Part shown: piece after piece, positions 1 through 12,253 of the stretch
Numbering within the stretch: the stretch's first letter is position 1
Layout of the letters: each line of letters opens with the position of its first letter
Assembly (NCBI GenBank): GCA_900617975.1
Contig: UZAE01012915.1
Location: 1 to 29,740 of the forward strand
Length of the DNA: 29,740 bases
Origin: Rodentolepis nana
Taxonomy: Eukaryota; Platyhelminthes; Cestoda; Cyclophyllidea; Hymenolepididae
Direction of reading: 5' to 3'
Translations under genes and position numbers: made by a program
Notes under the pieces: model-generated
What the model was told of the DNA's origin: nothing
Databases searched by the model: none
Seen by the model: the letters and a program-made list of their open reading frames with translations, nothing else

Positions 1-2816
1 GGGGGGGGAGCTAAGACATATGTTTCCGAGTGCGTTTATTAATCCATTAAATCTCTTTTTTGTTAGTACATTTTTTGACTCAAAATGTATATGTAAAATA
101 GACTAATGCATGCATACCATTGTAATTTACGAACACTGGATCTAATTACACGTCCACCCTGTTTTTGAATAAGTCTATGCTGGGAAAGTTTTCAAGCGCT
201 AATACCGAATAACTACCAAAACATTGTAGCAGAAGTGAGTTATCGATTTTGTAAACTTGTGGTATTTATCTATTCTCTATTTAGGATCGCATCTTTCCCT
301 TCTGTGTGGTTTGAAGTAGGGTAGCCCCTTCATCTTGGGCCAAGGTTTGGATCTAGTTTTCAAATATCAATCACAAATGGATATAATTTATTCATTTATT
401 ATCCACGAATGCAGTTTTTGTTGGTTATTAGTAAGATGGACTCCAAAAGCAATACGAATTAAATTTATCGCAAATTCGTAAACTACCATCTGATTGCACT
501 ATAGTATACATATATTTTTGACGATAAACAATCAAATTTTAATAATTTCTAACTTTAATTTCATTTTTAAGTATAAAAGTATTTTTTTCATTATTGATAT
601 GATAAAATGGCATCACGTGTTTCGCTAATCAAGTTAAAGTCAAACAAATGAATTTAATCAAAGCATCCCCACAAAAGGAAAAAACGCTTTCTAGTTTAGG
701 TAAACAAAAGTTAGATCTCCAAATTTGATATTCTTTAACTGTCTGCTTTATATGTCCTACCTCTAAAAATGCAAGTCGACTTTGTAAATTTTGTAATCTG
801 CCTTATTCTCATTTATTTAAAGAATTTTGTGGTATTTTCTATTTGTAATTTCAAAAAGGTAACGGCCTTTAAAGAGAATTTACATCGGGGTTGCAAAGAT
901 TTGATTTTCCAATGAAAAATCGTTAAAGGTGGCTGCTTTAGTTCTGTGTGTGATTTGAGTAGCGACTTTCTGGGGGTAAAGATCCCATAATTTACATATT
1001 AATCAGCTTGCTCCCTAGAAAGGAGTATAAATAATTAACAATGAATCAGGAATCTAATTTTTCTTTTGTGCTGTTCCAAAAGAAGGACTTACTAAATTAC
1101 TGTTTAAGAGAAAGCATTGAGATATCCTTTGGACAATCATGCAGAAATATTATGCAAGAATGGCGTTTATCGTGTCCTAGATAAACGCAGTTTCATTTAG
1201 TAGCCGAAATCTTGACATATCGACTGCTAGTTAGAACAATACCTTCATGGCATGAAAATTAACAATATGAATTGGATTGTCTTCTGGTTTCCACATTTCC
1301 TCTGTAGTGGACATCTTGGTCATAGTAGCAGGAACGGGACATTTTGAATTATAGTAGAGACACAAAAGTGTATTCCAACTTTTTGATGTGGTAAAAATGA
1401 ATCGACCTCTATAGTGTTCCATTCGAGATAAAAAATACAGCTTTGAAAACCATTTCCTTTGGCCATTAATTGATATTTCCAACTGTTGACTTACTGGAAG
1501 ACTATCTAATAGCTCCCCAAGGACACTTCATTAATATTAAAATCGAATATTTCCTCATTGAAAGAATGCAAGCGATATATGGCTCCTATCCAGAAGCTCT
1601 AAGGGGTATGCAAAGGAGTGAGGAATGAAGAGAAATATTATTAGAGATCACTAATTTTTAATTTTTTATAGTAAATAATTGCTTAATTATGTTCCTGCTA
1701 TGCTACTTTTGAAGCAGGGCTATATGTATATGCCAAGAAATCGTTTTTTAGGTAAGATAATCGTTAAAGTGGTTTCCGGCTTTAACCGCGTTTCGAAATT
1801 TCTGTTCCCTTGTATGCTCCGTGATCCTGAAAAAGTTAATATTCGAATTTGGAGAGTCTTGCGAACATGGAGGTTTCTGTAGAACCTCCAATCTTAATTC
1901 TTGATTTTTGGGAAGGCGTTTTTCTTAGTGGGATCTGACATTGACTGTTTGAAGAAATATTCCACTTTTTTGCTAAATAAACTCTCAAGTTTATCTTTTA
2001 ATTCTTGATTTAGTCTTCCTATTTCTCTCGGTTTTAGCAATTCGAAGTGTTACTTCTCGCGCATTCGATTGGATCAATTAACGTACTTTTTGCGGGGTCA
2101 GCCACAGGTGTGCTTAGGGTTTGGAATGAATGTTTAATTTGGAGGCAACCATTGCCTTTTCACGCTTCTCATCCTCAGTAAGAAGCTGGTATTAAAAAGA
2201 CGAATACTTAGCATCGACAGCAGAGAAATACATGTGTTTCTTCCCTCATCTTTGTTATGCAGAGGAGGATTGATCTGGTGGCACCAGACTTCCCATCCTA
2301 TTCACTTTTACGTTACACTTTAGGTTAATATGAGTGCTTGGCCACTGACCCAGAAGGAAATGCGATAATTCTTCCATAATTAATCGAGAGTCTGCTTCAA
2401 TTAGGGATTTCAGTACATTGTCATGGGAATTTGCAGGTCGTTCTGATTTTGTCCCATTATTTGAATTCTTAATACCCTATCTAAATCTTTTATATCAATA
2501 TTGCCACTAGCGGACTTTGATCACCTAAGCATAAATTTTGGTAACGCCTTTGTTAGCCTTACTGGCGTTCTAGACCCGATGAAAAGAAACAGCATGGAAG
2601 TCTGTCTGACGTATTTCCTGTCGGTTTTGGGGTTGAACATTTTGACCTGAAAAAAGAGAATTTATTTAAATCTGCCATTCATAAGTAAGGCTGATTAGTT
2701 TGTCTACAAAATTGGTACCTCCACTTCAGCTGGACGCAAATTTAACTCACACAACTTTTTGTGAAATGCTCGATTTCTTTTTGTTGCTTTCCTACTTATG
2801 TGCATAAATATTTCAG
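1..2816. other. upstream region, no recognisable exon
   Basis: This stretch should be an intron or 5' flank of the photolyase gene that becomes recognisable at 2817. I looked for the preceding conserved class II photolyase segment (a Ser-Pro-Trp-Leu-His-Phe-Gly block ending in phase 1 before a GT donor) and did not find it. Short open frames here, for example around 1679-1882, resemble nothing I know and begin at non-ATG codons. The window opens with a run of eight G. Confidence 0.5.
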
Positions 2817-5800
2817 GTCATATATCACCTCAGAGGTGTCTCTGGGAGGCTGGGTTCCTACAAAATCAACACAAGGAATCAGTTGATGCCTTCATTGAAG
2901 AAGCTTTTATTCGACGTGAACTTGCCGACAATTTCTGTTTCTACAACAAGCACTATGATTCCCTTAAAGGCAAGTACCTATGTCATATAACTTATTTTCG
3001 TTAATATTACAACAATATGGTTCAAAGCTTTAATTCCAAATCAAGAGAAGTTGGTATAGTGGAAGAATCTACTAAATGCAAGTCCTACGCACGAATCTAC
3101 AACGGGAGTCTGCCAATGAATTTCGCCTTTAACGTAATTAGTCTTCCAATAGCTGTTGCTTACTTCATTCTCTGCCTTACTATTCTAATTTCTTCATGAG
3201 TGACTAGCAAACATCGATACTTGAACCTGTGTGCAGTAACGAGTCAGGGTGCGTGGAAATTGAGAAAAGTAGATAAATTCTGAATTATGCTCATTATCAC
3301 ATTTCTGAGTTATATTCAGCTTTTAACGCTTAAATGATTCCGGTGAATATGAAGAAGGTGTGGTATGAATGAAATCCAGATCAATGGATGCCATTAAGCA
3401 CTTAAAAATACATTGGAAAGTCTTCAAGTGGATGCTGAATATTGCATAACTTGGTAAATCGTTGTGGTGATGAAGTGTGAGAGGTGCAGTGATGTGAGCC
3501 AACTGCAATAGTTCCTCACTGATTGTAGTGAGAAGATTGTAGATAGGAGGTATAAAATAGGAATTGCCTTAAGTTGTGGATTCTCTTCTTGAGTGTGTAC
3601 TTAAGTAGTGAGATTGGGGGAAGATTTTCAAGAGTCTTTTCTTAAAGTCTCCGTTCAGGAACAGCCTGATTGTTTTGCTTCGAATGTTGGAACTTGTAGT
3701 ACAACCACACAGTGGATATTGAGCTCGAAAAGGTCATCATATTCATTAGTGGATCGAAGTGTCTACAATGCAAAGGATTCGGAAGTAGTAGTAGAATGTT
3801 TTCTTACTTGTTTTCACGAAATGAAACCTTAGTATAAGGCATGAAGTGGTAGGGATGTAATATTTAGGCTTGCAAAATATAATCGAATTATAATTGAGAG
3901 TAACTTTCTCGAATGTTGGAAGTAATTGGATGTTTCTATTGAGAGTCATCATTCGTCAAGACTGTAGCACACAGGGTTAGTATGATGCGCCAATGATCGT
4001 GATGTCGGATCAAAGTGTACACGACAGATTACTGTAACTTATGTTATTTAATCACTGTATGTGCTTTTATTGGTGAAGTAGTTTCTCAATGGACCTTGTC
4101 TCACAATTACCTTATAATTAATATATTTGGTGTATGACTTTCATTTAGATGAAAATCGCAATTTTTAGGATTTTCGTAAGCACTAATTGAACGTTCGATA
4201 TCGATTACTATCCATTTCTGAATTTCCAAAGTTATCCAAAGTGGTACTTTTGACTCCAATTAACGATATGAATGCGACAATTATTGCTATTTAATCAATA
4301 TTTAATCGATAGAAAAACCTACTCTTATTCCAGTTTACTCACGTTTACAGTTACCACTTATTTATTTATATTATTATTTAAACAAAATAACAGGAACCCT
4401 CGCTTACTTCAAATTCACTAAGAGTTAGCATAATAATGAAGAAGAAAATTATTGTAATAGGAGACTGGCTTAAGGATTCCAACATATGTAGTTGAAGATG
4501 GACTGAGCTGCTGCCTCCTCAAAATGTGCGAGCTCACCTACTTCAAGGAAAGGATGAGGCAGAATATTAGGTTTGTAATCAATCGAGTTAAGTTGTTTCA
4601 AACAGAGGCTATCTTAACGAAAAAGGAATATATTCAGAATTAGATCTTCAAATTTCACTGACCAATTAATCCGAATCACGGGACAAGTTCAAGTGTGATT
4701 TTTAGATTCAAACTTATAACGGTTGTTTGAGTTTTAGAGTATGAAAGTGGCTTGGTGAGATGGGAGTGAGTCGGTCTTATTAAATTTTTGACCCCAAAAT
4801 TCATTGCGCTTCCTTGACGAGAATATCGAAATCTGCCAGGTCCTTTATTAGTCAATGGTGCGAGTTAGCCATAAATAATTTATAATTTTCTGATATTCTC
4901 TTTCAAAAGGTGCTTGGTCTTGGGCACAGGAGACCCTGAGAAAGCACTCTAACGACATACGTCAACCATCCTACAGCGAGGAGAAAATGGAGTCTGCATC
5001 CACGGGCGATGAACTTTGGAATGCTGCTCAGCGTCAACTCCTGTGGGAGGGTAAAATGCACGGATTCTTGAGGATGTATTGGGCCAAGAAGATCCTTGAA
5101 TGGCATGCCGGTGGTCCCGAGAAGGCTCTTAAACTGGGAATATATCTTAATGACAAATATTCTATAGATGGAACTGATCCGAATGGATATGTTGGTTAGT
5201 TAATTTGATCAAATTTTATGACATGTCTATTTGCTTATAAAAATGGCATACCGTATAGCATTCGGGCAAGTTGTTGCTTTGCTGCAGCAAAGAGGGATTA
5301 TTTTGAGGCATTTCGGGATTTTAATTTCTTTACCATTCATCTCAGAAGAATCCGTGGTGTTTCTTTTACTAAAGTTCTCTTTAAGACTTGCATTGAGTCA
5401 AATTGCCAAGCCTTTTAGTTAATAAAACTTAGAACAACCCAAAATTAGGCTCTGTTGATCTTTGTGCCGAAGATTCAATAATTCCTTTGTTGTTGGTTGC
5501 TTCACTGATTTTACTCTTAATCTCCAGAGGTGGGCCGTGACAACCGTGTGAAATCAGAGACTTTCAGGCGTGTTGATTGTTGTGTCTTAGTCAGAATATT
5601 GGGTAAACTTTTTCCCTACTTATTTTTTGATGTCACGTGCTTCCAAAGACGCTCCTATTACTTTAACACTTAGTACTTATGAACACGTTAATTTACTTCG
5701 AAGTGCACATTCAATCAAATATTAGGTTGTTAATTGTATTCAATCGGAAATCAATAATCTACTGTCAAGGTGTTTTACAGATACATTTGTCTTAAAACAG

Positions 5801-8800
5801 AGACCTTTGATTTTTCCTATTCTTGAATCAGCATAAATGAAGTAACTCAGATTTAACCCTGCCCACCACTCTGTTCATCTGCCTCATCTAATTAATTTAG
5901 ACAAACGGAACATTTGGCTCAGAAACAGCGCTTTACCTGCCGATCACTTAGAAGGTAATGCCTTTACACTGGGTGCATACCTTTTTTCCTTGCACTTCTT
6001 TATGGCCCCTTCGAATCCAGCTTTCGACGCGAGAGTAGAGAACTTTCGGGCATTCAAATGTCAGTTTCTTTACCTTTACGTCAGGTTGTTCTCTAGTCGA
6101 CCCTGGGTGGTTAGCTTGTTCGAATAGCGTCTAATTTTGACATTAAAAAATTACTGTGTTCAATACATCTATGCTTGGTGGATACCTTTTGTGAAGTGGA
6201 AATAGTTTTGACCAGGATACCACATAGATTGTGAAACGTAATCTGCTTAATTGTTTACGTGCAGTTGGTAAACATTATAGGTGCTGATCAAACATCATGG
6301 TAGAATATATTCTAGGTGTCTTGCCACCATTGTCACAATTAGGGTCCCCACGATGGAAATATTATCGAATCCTTAATGAAATGAAAAAAAAACAATAATC
6401 AGGAAAGAGGGTTATCTCTCGAATGACGGCCTCAAATAATTGGAACAATTTCTCCTACAATAAAAGTTAGATATCGTTATACTTTAAAGAAAATAAGAAA
6501 CTCGACACTGCGCCGTAAAAAAAATTAGAATTATCATTATTTTTTTGCCTATAGCGATGTAAAGAGCTTGAACAAGTTTCAAACACGGGGAATTATCCCA
6601 AACACTTGCAAAAAGTCATGAAAGTAGGGAAGGTCAACCACAAGTGGACTATGAAGTCAGTACTTTACAACTCCCTCCTTTCTTGAACTCGAGAGGAACA
6701 AATAGCCGATATCCGCATAAAGGGGGGGGGTTCAATTTGTAGAGTCCTAATGCTTGATCTTCATAATTTCACTTCCATAATCATGGTCACACTTGTGCTG
6801 TCTTATTCACGGCTACTGGATAATGGATTTAATTCCGTGCTTAGTCATGCCACCTTGGTTGATCTGCATCCTTTTCCAACCAGAAGTAAGCCGGGATTAT
6901 GAAATTGTTTTAATTTGCAGAACTCAGTAAGAAGGTTTCATGTTACGATGAGCAGTCCTTGAGATTTAATTTACTTTTTTTACTTTTGCTGATAGTAAAT
7001 ACTGAAGTATATTTTTTACATTTATATTCTGTGCTTTAAATACGTGAGTAATTAGCGTCTAGGTGGAAGAACGCCTTAAACCTTTGACGGCTGTTAAACA
7101 TGAACGTCTGTGAAATTCTCTCATATCTTTTTAAATTAAGGATAGGTAGTATTAAGATATTTTAAAAAATCAGTAAAGTACATTTTTAATGCCCTAGATG
7201 TAGAACTGTGCAGACATTATTTCTACTGAAAGGATACATGGTGTCATTTTAATTCTTTCATGTGAAAGAAATTTCTTCCACATTTCAACCTTCATTAGTG
7301 AGGCTTGAAAGACTCTGTGAAGGCGCTACTTATATCTTTGGAGTTAAAAGGCCACCAGTTGATAACCATCCTGAATTTCTGCAGTCTCATTTCATGGTCA
7401 GAACTTAATTAGAACAAGCCAAATAAATTGTATTTTATAATAATGCGACGGTAAACATAGTCGCTTTTAAGGACAGGTACGCAGAGGGAATTAGGTCGTT
7501 GATGGCTTAATGGTCATGGGGGTAAAACTAAGGTCCTTTTCCAATTAGACCCAATGAAATAATTGTTGGAAAGGATTGCGGTAGCATATTTGTTCAATGT
7601 TTTGTTAGCGAGTTTTCTTCATGAAACTCCCTCTTTAATCATATTTGCCTATTTATCCTTCATGCTTGATTCAATTCATTTTTTGTCTTTCTAAATATCT
7701 TTAATCATGGAACACATCTTCATTTTTTATTCACACTACTTTATGTTTTGGCTTTCATTGAACACTAACACACTTTTTTTTCAATCAACAATAAGTTTCA
7801 AGTAGGCTCAAACATTTCTCCAATTTCAAACTAAAATCAGCCCATTTCTCATCACGTTTCAATCATGCCACGTAGAGTGTGTAAACATGCGACAGACCAA
7901 TTAGTGCCTTTTGACCTTGGAGGCTAGCCAATCATCGCGGAAAATTTATCAAATGCTAAAACACTGGTGAATCATGGTTCAATTAGGGCGCTCCATGCGT
8001 GCACGCCTTCTGGCAATGCTGAATTTCTAAATTAGGGCTTCCATGCGTATGCCATACTTAATTCTTTACACGTGTAGGTCCTTTGGCTTTTCATTTAGGG
8101 TTGTTTGTAATGCGGTTAATCGTTTTTCTTGAATAAACACTAATCATTTTTCTCTGTTTGGTCATTTTAACCTAATTTTAGGCCATTGGGCTATTTACCT
8201 ACATCAAACAAATCTCGATTAAAGCTATTTGATATTTTCCATTGCTGAATATGTTCTAAAATTGGGGCATTTGATAGTCTTCAGAAATGATAATCTTTCT
8301 CAAGATATTCCATAGTTTGAATGTAATGATATGGTGGACTAAAAGCCCTATTTTTCAAATGTGATTTCATTGACTTTCTATTTAGAATTGACTGTGATAT
8401 TGCTGATCATAATTAGACGGTAATTAAGTGATATGCAAAAAACTCAAAACCATAGGAACTATAGTGGGTGGTTTGAGTAACCTCTAGAAAGAAATCAGTG
8501 CCTTTGCGCCATCGACGGAGTATGTGCTCGGGGAGCAAAAAGGTCTATTGATAAATATGCTCCTAATTTAATAAATGACAGTGGCGTCTAAAATGCCTAC
8601 ACACTAGAGTGTCATTCGCAATGTTGACATTGAAGTAATCTCGAGAGAATAACGGAAGATTATAGCGTATATTCTTCCTCCATTCAGCGTTCAAAACTTT
8701 AATTTCCCACCTTTGAATTGTTTTTCGTGTTCAATTTTATTACAAAAAACTAAACAGTAACTAGATAATTTGTTTTTTTAAAAATAAATGTTACTTCACT

Positions 8801-11800
8801 CGTCTGTATAATTTCCTGGGATATTCCAACCGCATTTTCTAAGATCTTTGACTTTGACATTTTTTCTTGTAGGACAGGTCACAAATCTATAATCGCATTT
8901 GTGTCTTCTAAAAATTGTCCCAAATGGCGAGATATTCGTTTTTGATTTTCTTAAATTTAAATAGTAGACTCTTACTTTGCCTCAGTCCACTTACACTGGC
9001 GAAACTTTAGATCAGTGAGTCTCAAACCCCAAATATTATGTAAACTCGACAATTTTTTACTTGCGCCTCTTTATCTTGAATAGGCATTGCTGTGAGCATC
9101 GATTTTGCGTAATTGCCCATTTGCCCTGTATCTGATCTTCGTAAAAATCCTTTTGGAGGTTCGTTGTTCAATGGTTTTCACAATTATCTTATTTCAATTT
9201 GATTAGTTTTATCGAGCTGTAAGAATTGAGGTCATAGCTCATGGTAATTCAGTTGATCTTTTGGGGGAAGATTAAGTAATTTTTTAATTATGAAGGTAAT
9301 TGCCATTATTTTGTATGTTAATAAAGTCTCAAAGAAATGCATTCTTGAGCAAGACTGCTTGCATTGACAAAAAGGGGTCATTGGTGGTAATACAATTTCA
9401 AGTAGACGGAACTGAATAATGAAATTAGGACATAGGAGACCCCATTAAATCGCATGCTTAGGACATGAGAATTAGAGCTAGACAGCACAAATTCAGAGAG
9501 TAAATTAATTACCTCCATATCCTTTAAAATCATATAGAAGTTGGAGGAAGCCTTCATTTGTCATAATGTAGGATTTATTTTTATCTCTTGGGGTGTGCGA
9601 TAGACTTACCTCCACGTGGCACACCCTGGGCAACGTATACTCATACGGCAAAAAGTCTATTAACTGGTAGTTGACTTCTGACTTCAAACTACCATCACTC
9701 CACTGTGTGCCATATTCGACCCCTTCCACAGTAGTCATCTTACCTTTTGTCTGCCTCTTGTCTGTCTTTGTTACATCTGTGAATCATTTTTTTGTCTCCC
9801 CTCTCGGAATTTTGTCACTTTGGTGTTCCTCCTCCTATGTGAATCAACTTTTTGTCACTTTGGTGTTCCTCCTCCTATCTGTGAAGCCCGAAGTCAGCTA
9901 AATGGCTAATGATAACTATCAAAACGCTTGCCATTTGAAACAAATAAATTTTTATCTCTTTTTGAGTTTTGCACGGAAAATCACGGAAAGCTAATCAAGT
10001 TAGATGCTTTATTGTCTCATCGAAATCTTTTTTGTCCCTAAAGTTTGGCATTAATGCCTTTCTAGAACCATGTCTTTCTCTTACTTGCCTTAGTGCGTAA
10101 CTCCTCCGTTTATTTATATGTCTAGTCCCAAGAAGAAGGTGAAAGTACACAAATTATTAAATGCCTTTTTTCTATGACGATATTACAAGTTATTTTGTTT
10201 TCTCCAATATTATTAGTTTTGAAAATAACCTTTAAATTGGAAATAAAATTGATTTCGAACTACTGAATAACCTTGTACGTTGAACACTTTTTTCGGAGCA
10301 AATGAATACTGTTTACCAAAGTTCCGATTTCCTTACTTTTTCTTTCATCCTCTCCACTGCCACTTTTGTGGACATTTTTTTGTGATTTGCATTACTCTTC
10401 TATTTAGCATTAGTTTGAGGGAGTCATTTTGAATACCTTCTATATGAGAATTAGCGACCAAGCCAAAAGCCTTCCTAAAGGCAGAAAAAACTGCCAGACA
10501 CTGTAGGTGATTCCCACTGTTAGCTGGTGTACCCACAGTGCTCATCTCCTAGCCAATAAGCCTGGTTGGCTAAGCACCCTATTCAGAGCCGCAAACGCAA
10601 CTGTACTAGGAAGTACTAGGAAGAAAACAGACTATGTCTCTTAGGTACAGAGGTAAGGCATTGGCATTTTTCCACCACTGAGTCAAAAGAATCGGCAACC
10701 TTGTTGGAGGCGAGTCAACGGATCCGATATCCTAAGCAGTCATATTTAAATTCATTTTAGTACTGTCTATCGAAGGCATGGAGTCTTAATTATTTAGGCT
10801 CAAAGTATCATATTCTACCTTGGCAAATATCTATTAGCACATTGGTTTAACTCTAGTTTCGTTTAATTAGGTGAATGATTTTATTCAAATGGCCAAGAAT
10901 TTTCTATTCAGGGAGCACCTTTAACAACAGGTTCCTTTGCTTAAGGATTGTATCTATAATCTGATGTGGAAGAAATGCATTATAGCTTATAGATTTTTGT
11001 ATATTAAATTGAGATGCCTGTGAGTTTCAGGCGTTACCATGCACACATTTTGGAGTTCAAATTCTTCTCTGGATACCACCTGTTGTGATTAGTTGGAGGG
11101 TCATTTTCATAGAAGAAATTATTTAATAATAAATACTCTCGGTGTATTTTGCGTTTCCAGAACTATTAAGAAACCGGGAAGATCGCGAATCTCATCCGGT
11201 TGCGCAGTTGTAATGTCAATTACTTCTTACAAGTTAGTGACACCTGATAAGAGGTCTTTCGTCATTTTCAATCATATTTGGACGGCATTCACGTCTTTTA
11301 AAGGAAATATTCTTTATCTTTTTAAGCGATAAAATTATGCTTATAAGATCCTCCTCTCATGAACTAACACATGGGATTTTAGTCTTGATGTAAGTTACTT
11401 CCAACCAAATCAGGTGTTCATCAAAAAATTCTTTTTTTTGATATTTCCGCGTTGTCGAAATTACATTTTACCTAAGCTAGGCCTATTAGATCGCGATTTA
11501 ACACATTTTGGTTATTTTCTGCATATTAAGAACAAACCTTTGAAGCAGTTAATGTCAATATTGGTTCGTTTCTAAGAGCGGTCGCTCAGTCTTCGAATCT
11601 ACAATTGGCAACTTCATTAAGGAACATGACTTAAAAAACCTCTCTAGGGTAGGGTTCAGCACGATGAAGTTACCTTGGGGAGAACTCAGCCTGTCACCTC
11701 ATGTCCTAAAATAATTCACTAATTGTGTCATGTGCTGAACTTCGGAGTTGAGCACGTTGACACTGAAGTTGTGCTGGAGGCAATTCCGGAGATATTTATA

Positions 11801-12187
11801 TTCTATAATTCCTCCTATTGACTATGAGCAACGGTCTCATGACCTGACTTTTCAGACCTTCACATTTGACAAAGCGCCACAATCTTTTGCATATGCACAA
11901 GTATATCGCCATGATTATGACAATTTCTATTAGTGTTTTCGAGTTCATATTAACCATCCTAGAGTAGGACGACGACTCCATCAAATTAAAGTCTACAACT
12001 ACTGAATTCATCTTTCGTTTCAGGAGTGATGTGGTCTATTTGTGGTATCCACGATCAGGGCTGGATGGAACGACCAGTATTCGGCAAAATTCGATTCATG
12101 AACTTTACAGGCTGCAAGCGTAAATTCGACGTGGCCGCATTCATCAAGAAATACTCTCCACCAATAAATAAGCACTTGAAGGCTTAA
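2817..12187 (+). CDS. class II CPD photolyase, C-terminal half (3 exons)
   Basis: Deoxyribodipyrimidine photolyase uses reduced FAD and light to split UV-induced cyclobutane pyrimidine dimers. Exons are 2817-2969, 4910-5194 and 12024-12187 (stop TAA 12185-12187), giving about 200 residues against a usual 450-500; the N-terminal antenna domain is not in view. Family signatures in order: [84 protein letters not shown] and [14 protein letters not shown]. The three tryptophans corresponding to the class II electron-transfer triad (W360, W381 and W388 in Methanosarcina mazei numbering) are all present: LWN, then MYW 21 residues later, then LEW 7 after that. All junctions are phase 1 and restore the family sequence without gap. 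Intron 1 needs a GC donor. A Val replaces the common Cys after NGYVG. No frameshift or stop breaks the visible part, so it looks functional. Confidence 0.93.
2970..4909 (+). other. photolyase intron with GC-AG ends
   Basis: Exon 2817-2969 ends AAAG and is followed by gcaagtacc, a good match to the known GC-AG donor consensus (AG/GCAAGT). The acceptor is ttcaaaag at 4902-4909. Using the GT four bases further on (2974) would shift the frame and reach a stop soon after the next exon starts. The GC donor gives the family sequence SLKGAW. The 1.9-kb intron shows no gene that I recognise. Confidence 0.8.
9577..9589 (+). repeat. left target-site duplication (13 bp)
   Basis: The sequence atttttatctctt here recurs exactly at 9948-9960, on the other side of the SINE-like insertion. 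A perfect 13-bp direct repeat flanking an element with an A-rich 3' end is the usual mark of target-primed reverse transcription. Confidence 0.8.
9590..9947 (+). mobile_element. SINE-like non-autonomous retroposon, solo copy
   Basis: This 358-bp segment starts ggggtgtgc and ends in an A-rich tail (aaacaaataaa). Both sides carry the same 13-bp direct repeat. The segment is homologous along most of its length to the reverse complement of 24286-24627, and to 25300-25498 and more weakly 23185-23490. The strongest shared blocks are acttacctccacgtgg, catattcgacc, and ctgtgaagcc followed by gaagtca and ggctaatgata. No open frame of substance is present, so it would depend on another element for movement. 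A short TTCGANNCC-like match near 9716 resembles a pol III B box but is far from the 5' end. It could also be a short LINE 3' end. It lies in sense orientation inside the photolyase intron. Confidence 0.75.
9811..9888 (+). repeat. internal tandem duplication, 40-bp period
   Basis: The segment tttgtcactttggtgttcct and its continuation (9811-9838) recurs exactly at 9851-9878. A weaker partial unit lies just upstream. The array copies of the same element have only one equivalent unit, so the duplication is private to this copy and explains its extra length. Confidence 0.85.
9948..9960 (+). repeat. right target-site duplication (13 bp)
   Basis: Exact repeat of 9577-9589. It directly follows the A-rich tail of the SINE-like element. 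Confidence 0.8.
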
Positions 12188-12247
12188 ACGAAACTCAGGG
12201 AGCAACTTCAGCATCTTTTATAGAAAACAACTTTAGTAAACCTTAAC

Positions 12248-12253
12248 AATAAA
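12248..12253 (+). terminator. polyadenylation signal for photolyase
   Basis: A canonical AATAAA lies about 60 bases after the photolyase stop codon on the same strand, which suggests a short 3' UTR. Confidence 0.6.

Larger units (their letters stand above)
5195..12023 (+). other. large photolyase intron (6.8 kb)
   Basis: The donor gttagt follows the NGYVG codons and the acceptor is tcgtttcag ending at 12023. The intron is AT-rich and holds no exon I can support. It contains a run of nine G at 6722-6730, an imperfect duplication of a 19-20-bp sequence ending ccatgcgt at about 7980 and 8031, and the SINE-like insertion at 9590-9947. Confidence 0.85.

Noticed and set aside
6009..6020. ttcgaatcc, like a tRNA T-loop
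   Set aside because: No acceptor stem, D-arm or anticodon arm can be drawn around it.
9505..9738. 77-residue minus-strand frame
   Set aside because: Half of it lies inside the SINE-like insertion and half outside, so it cannot be a conserved gene.
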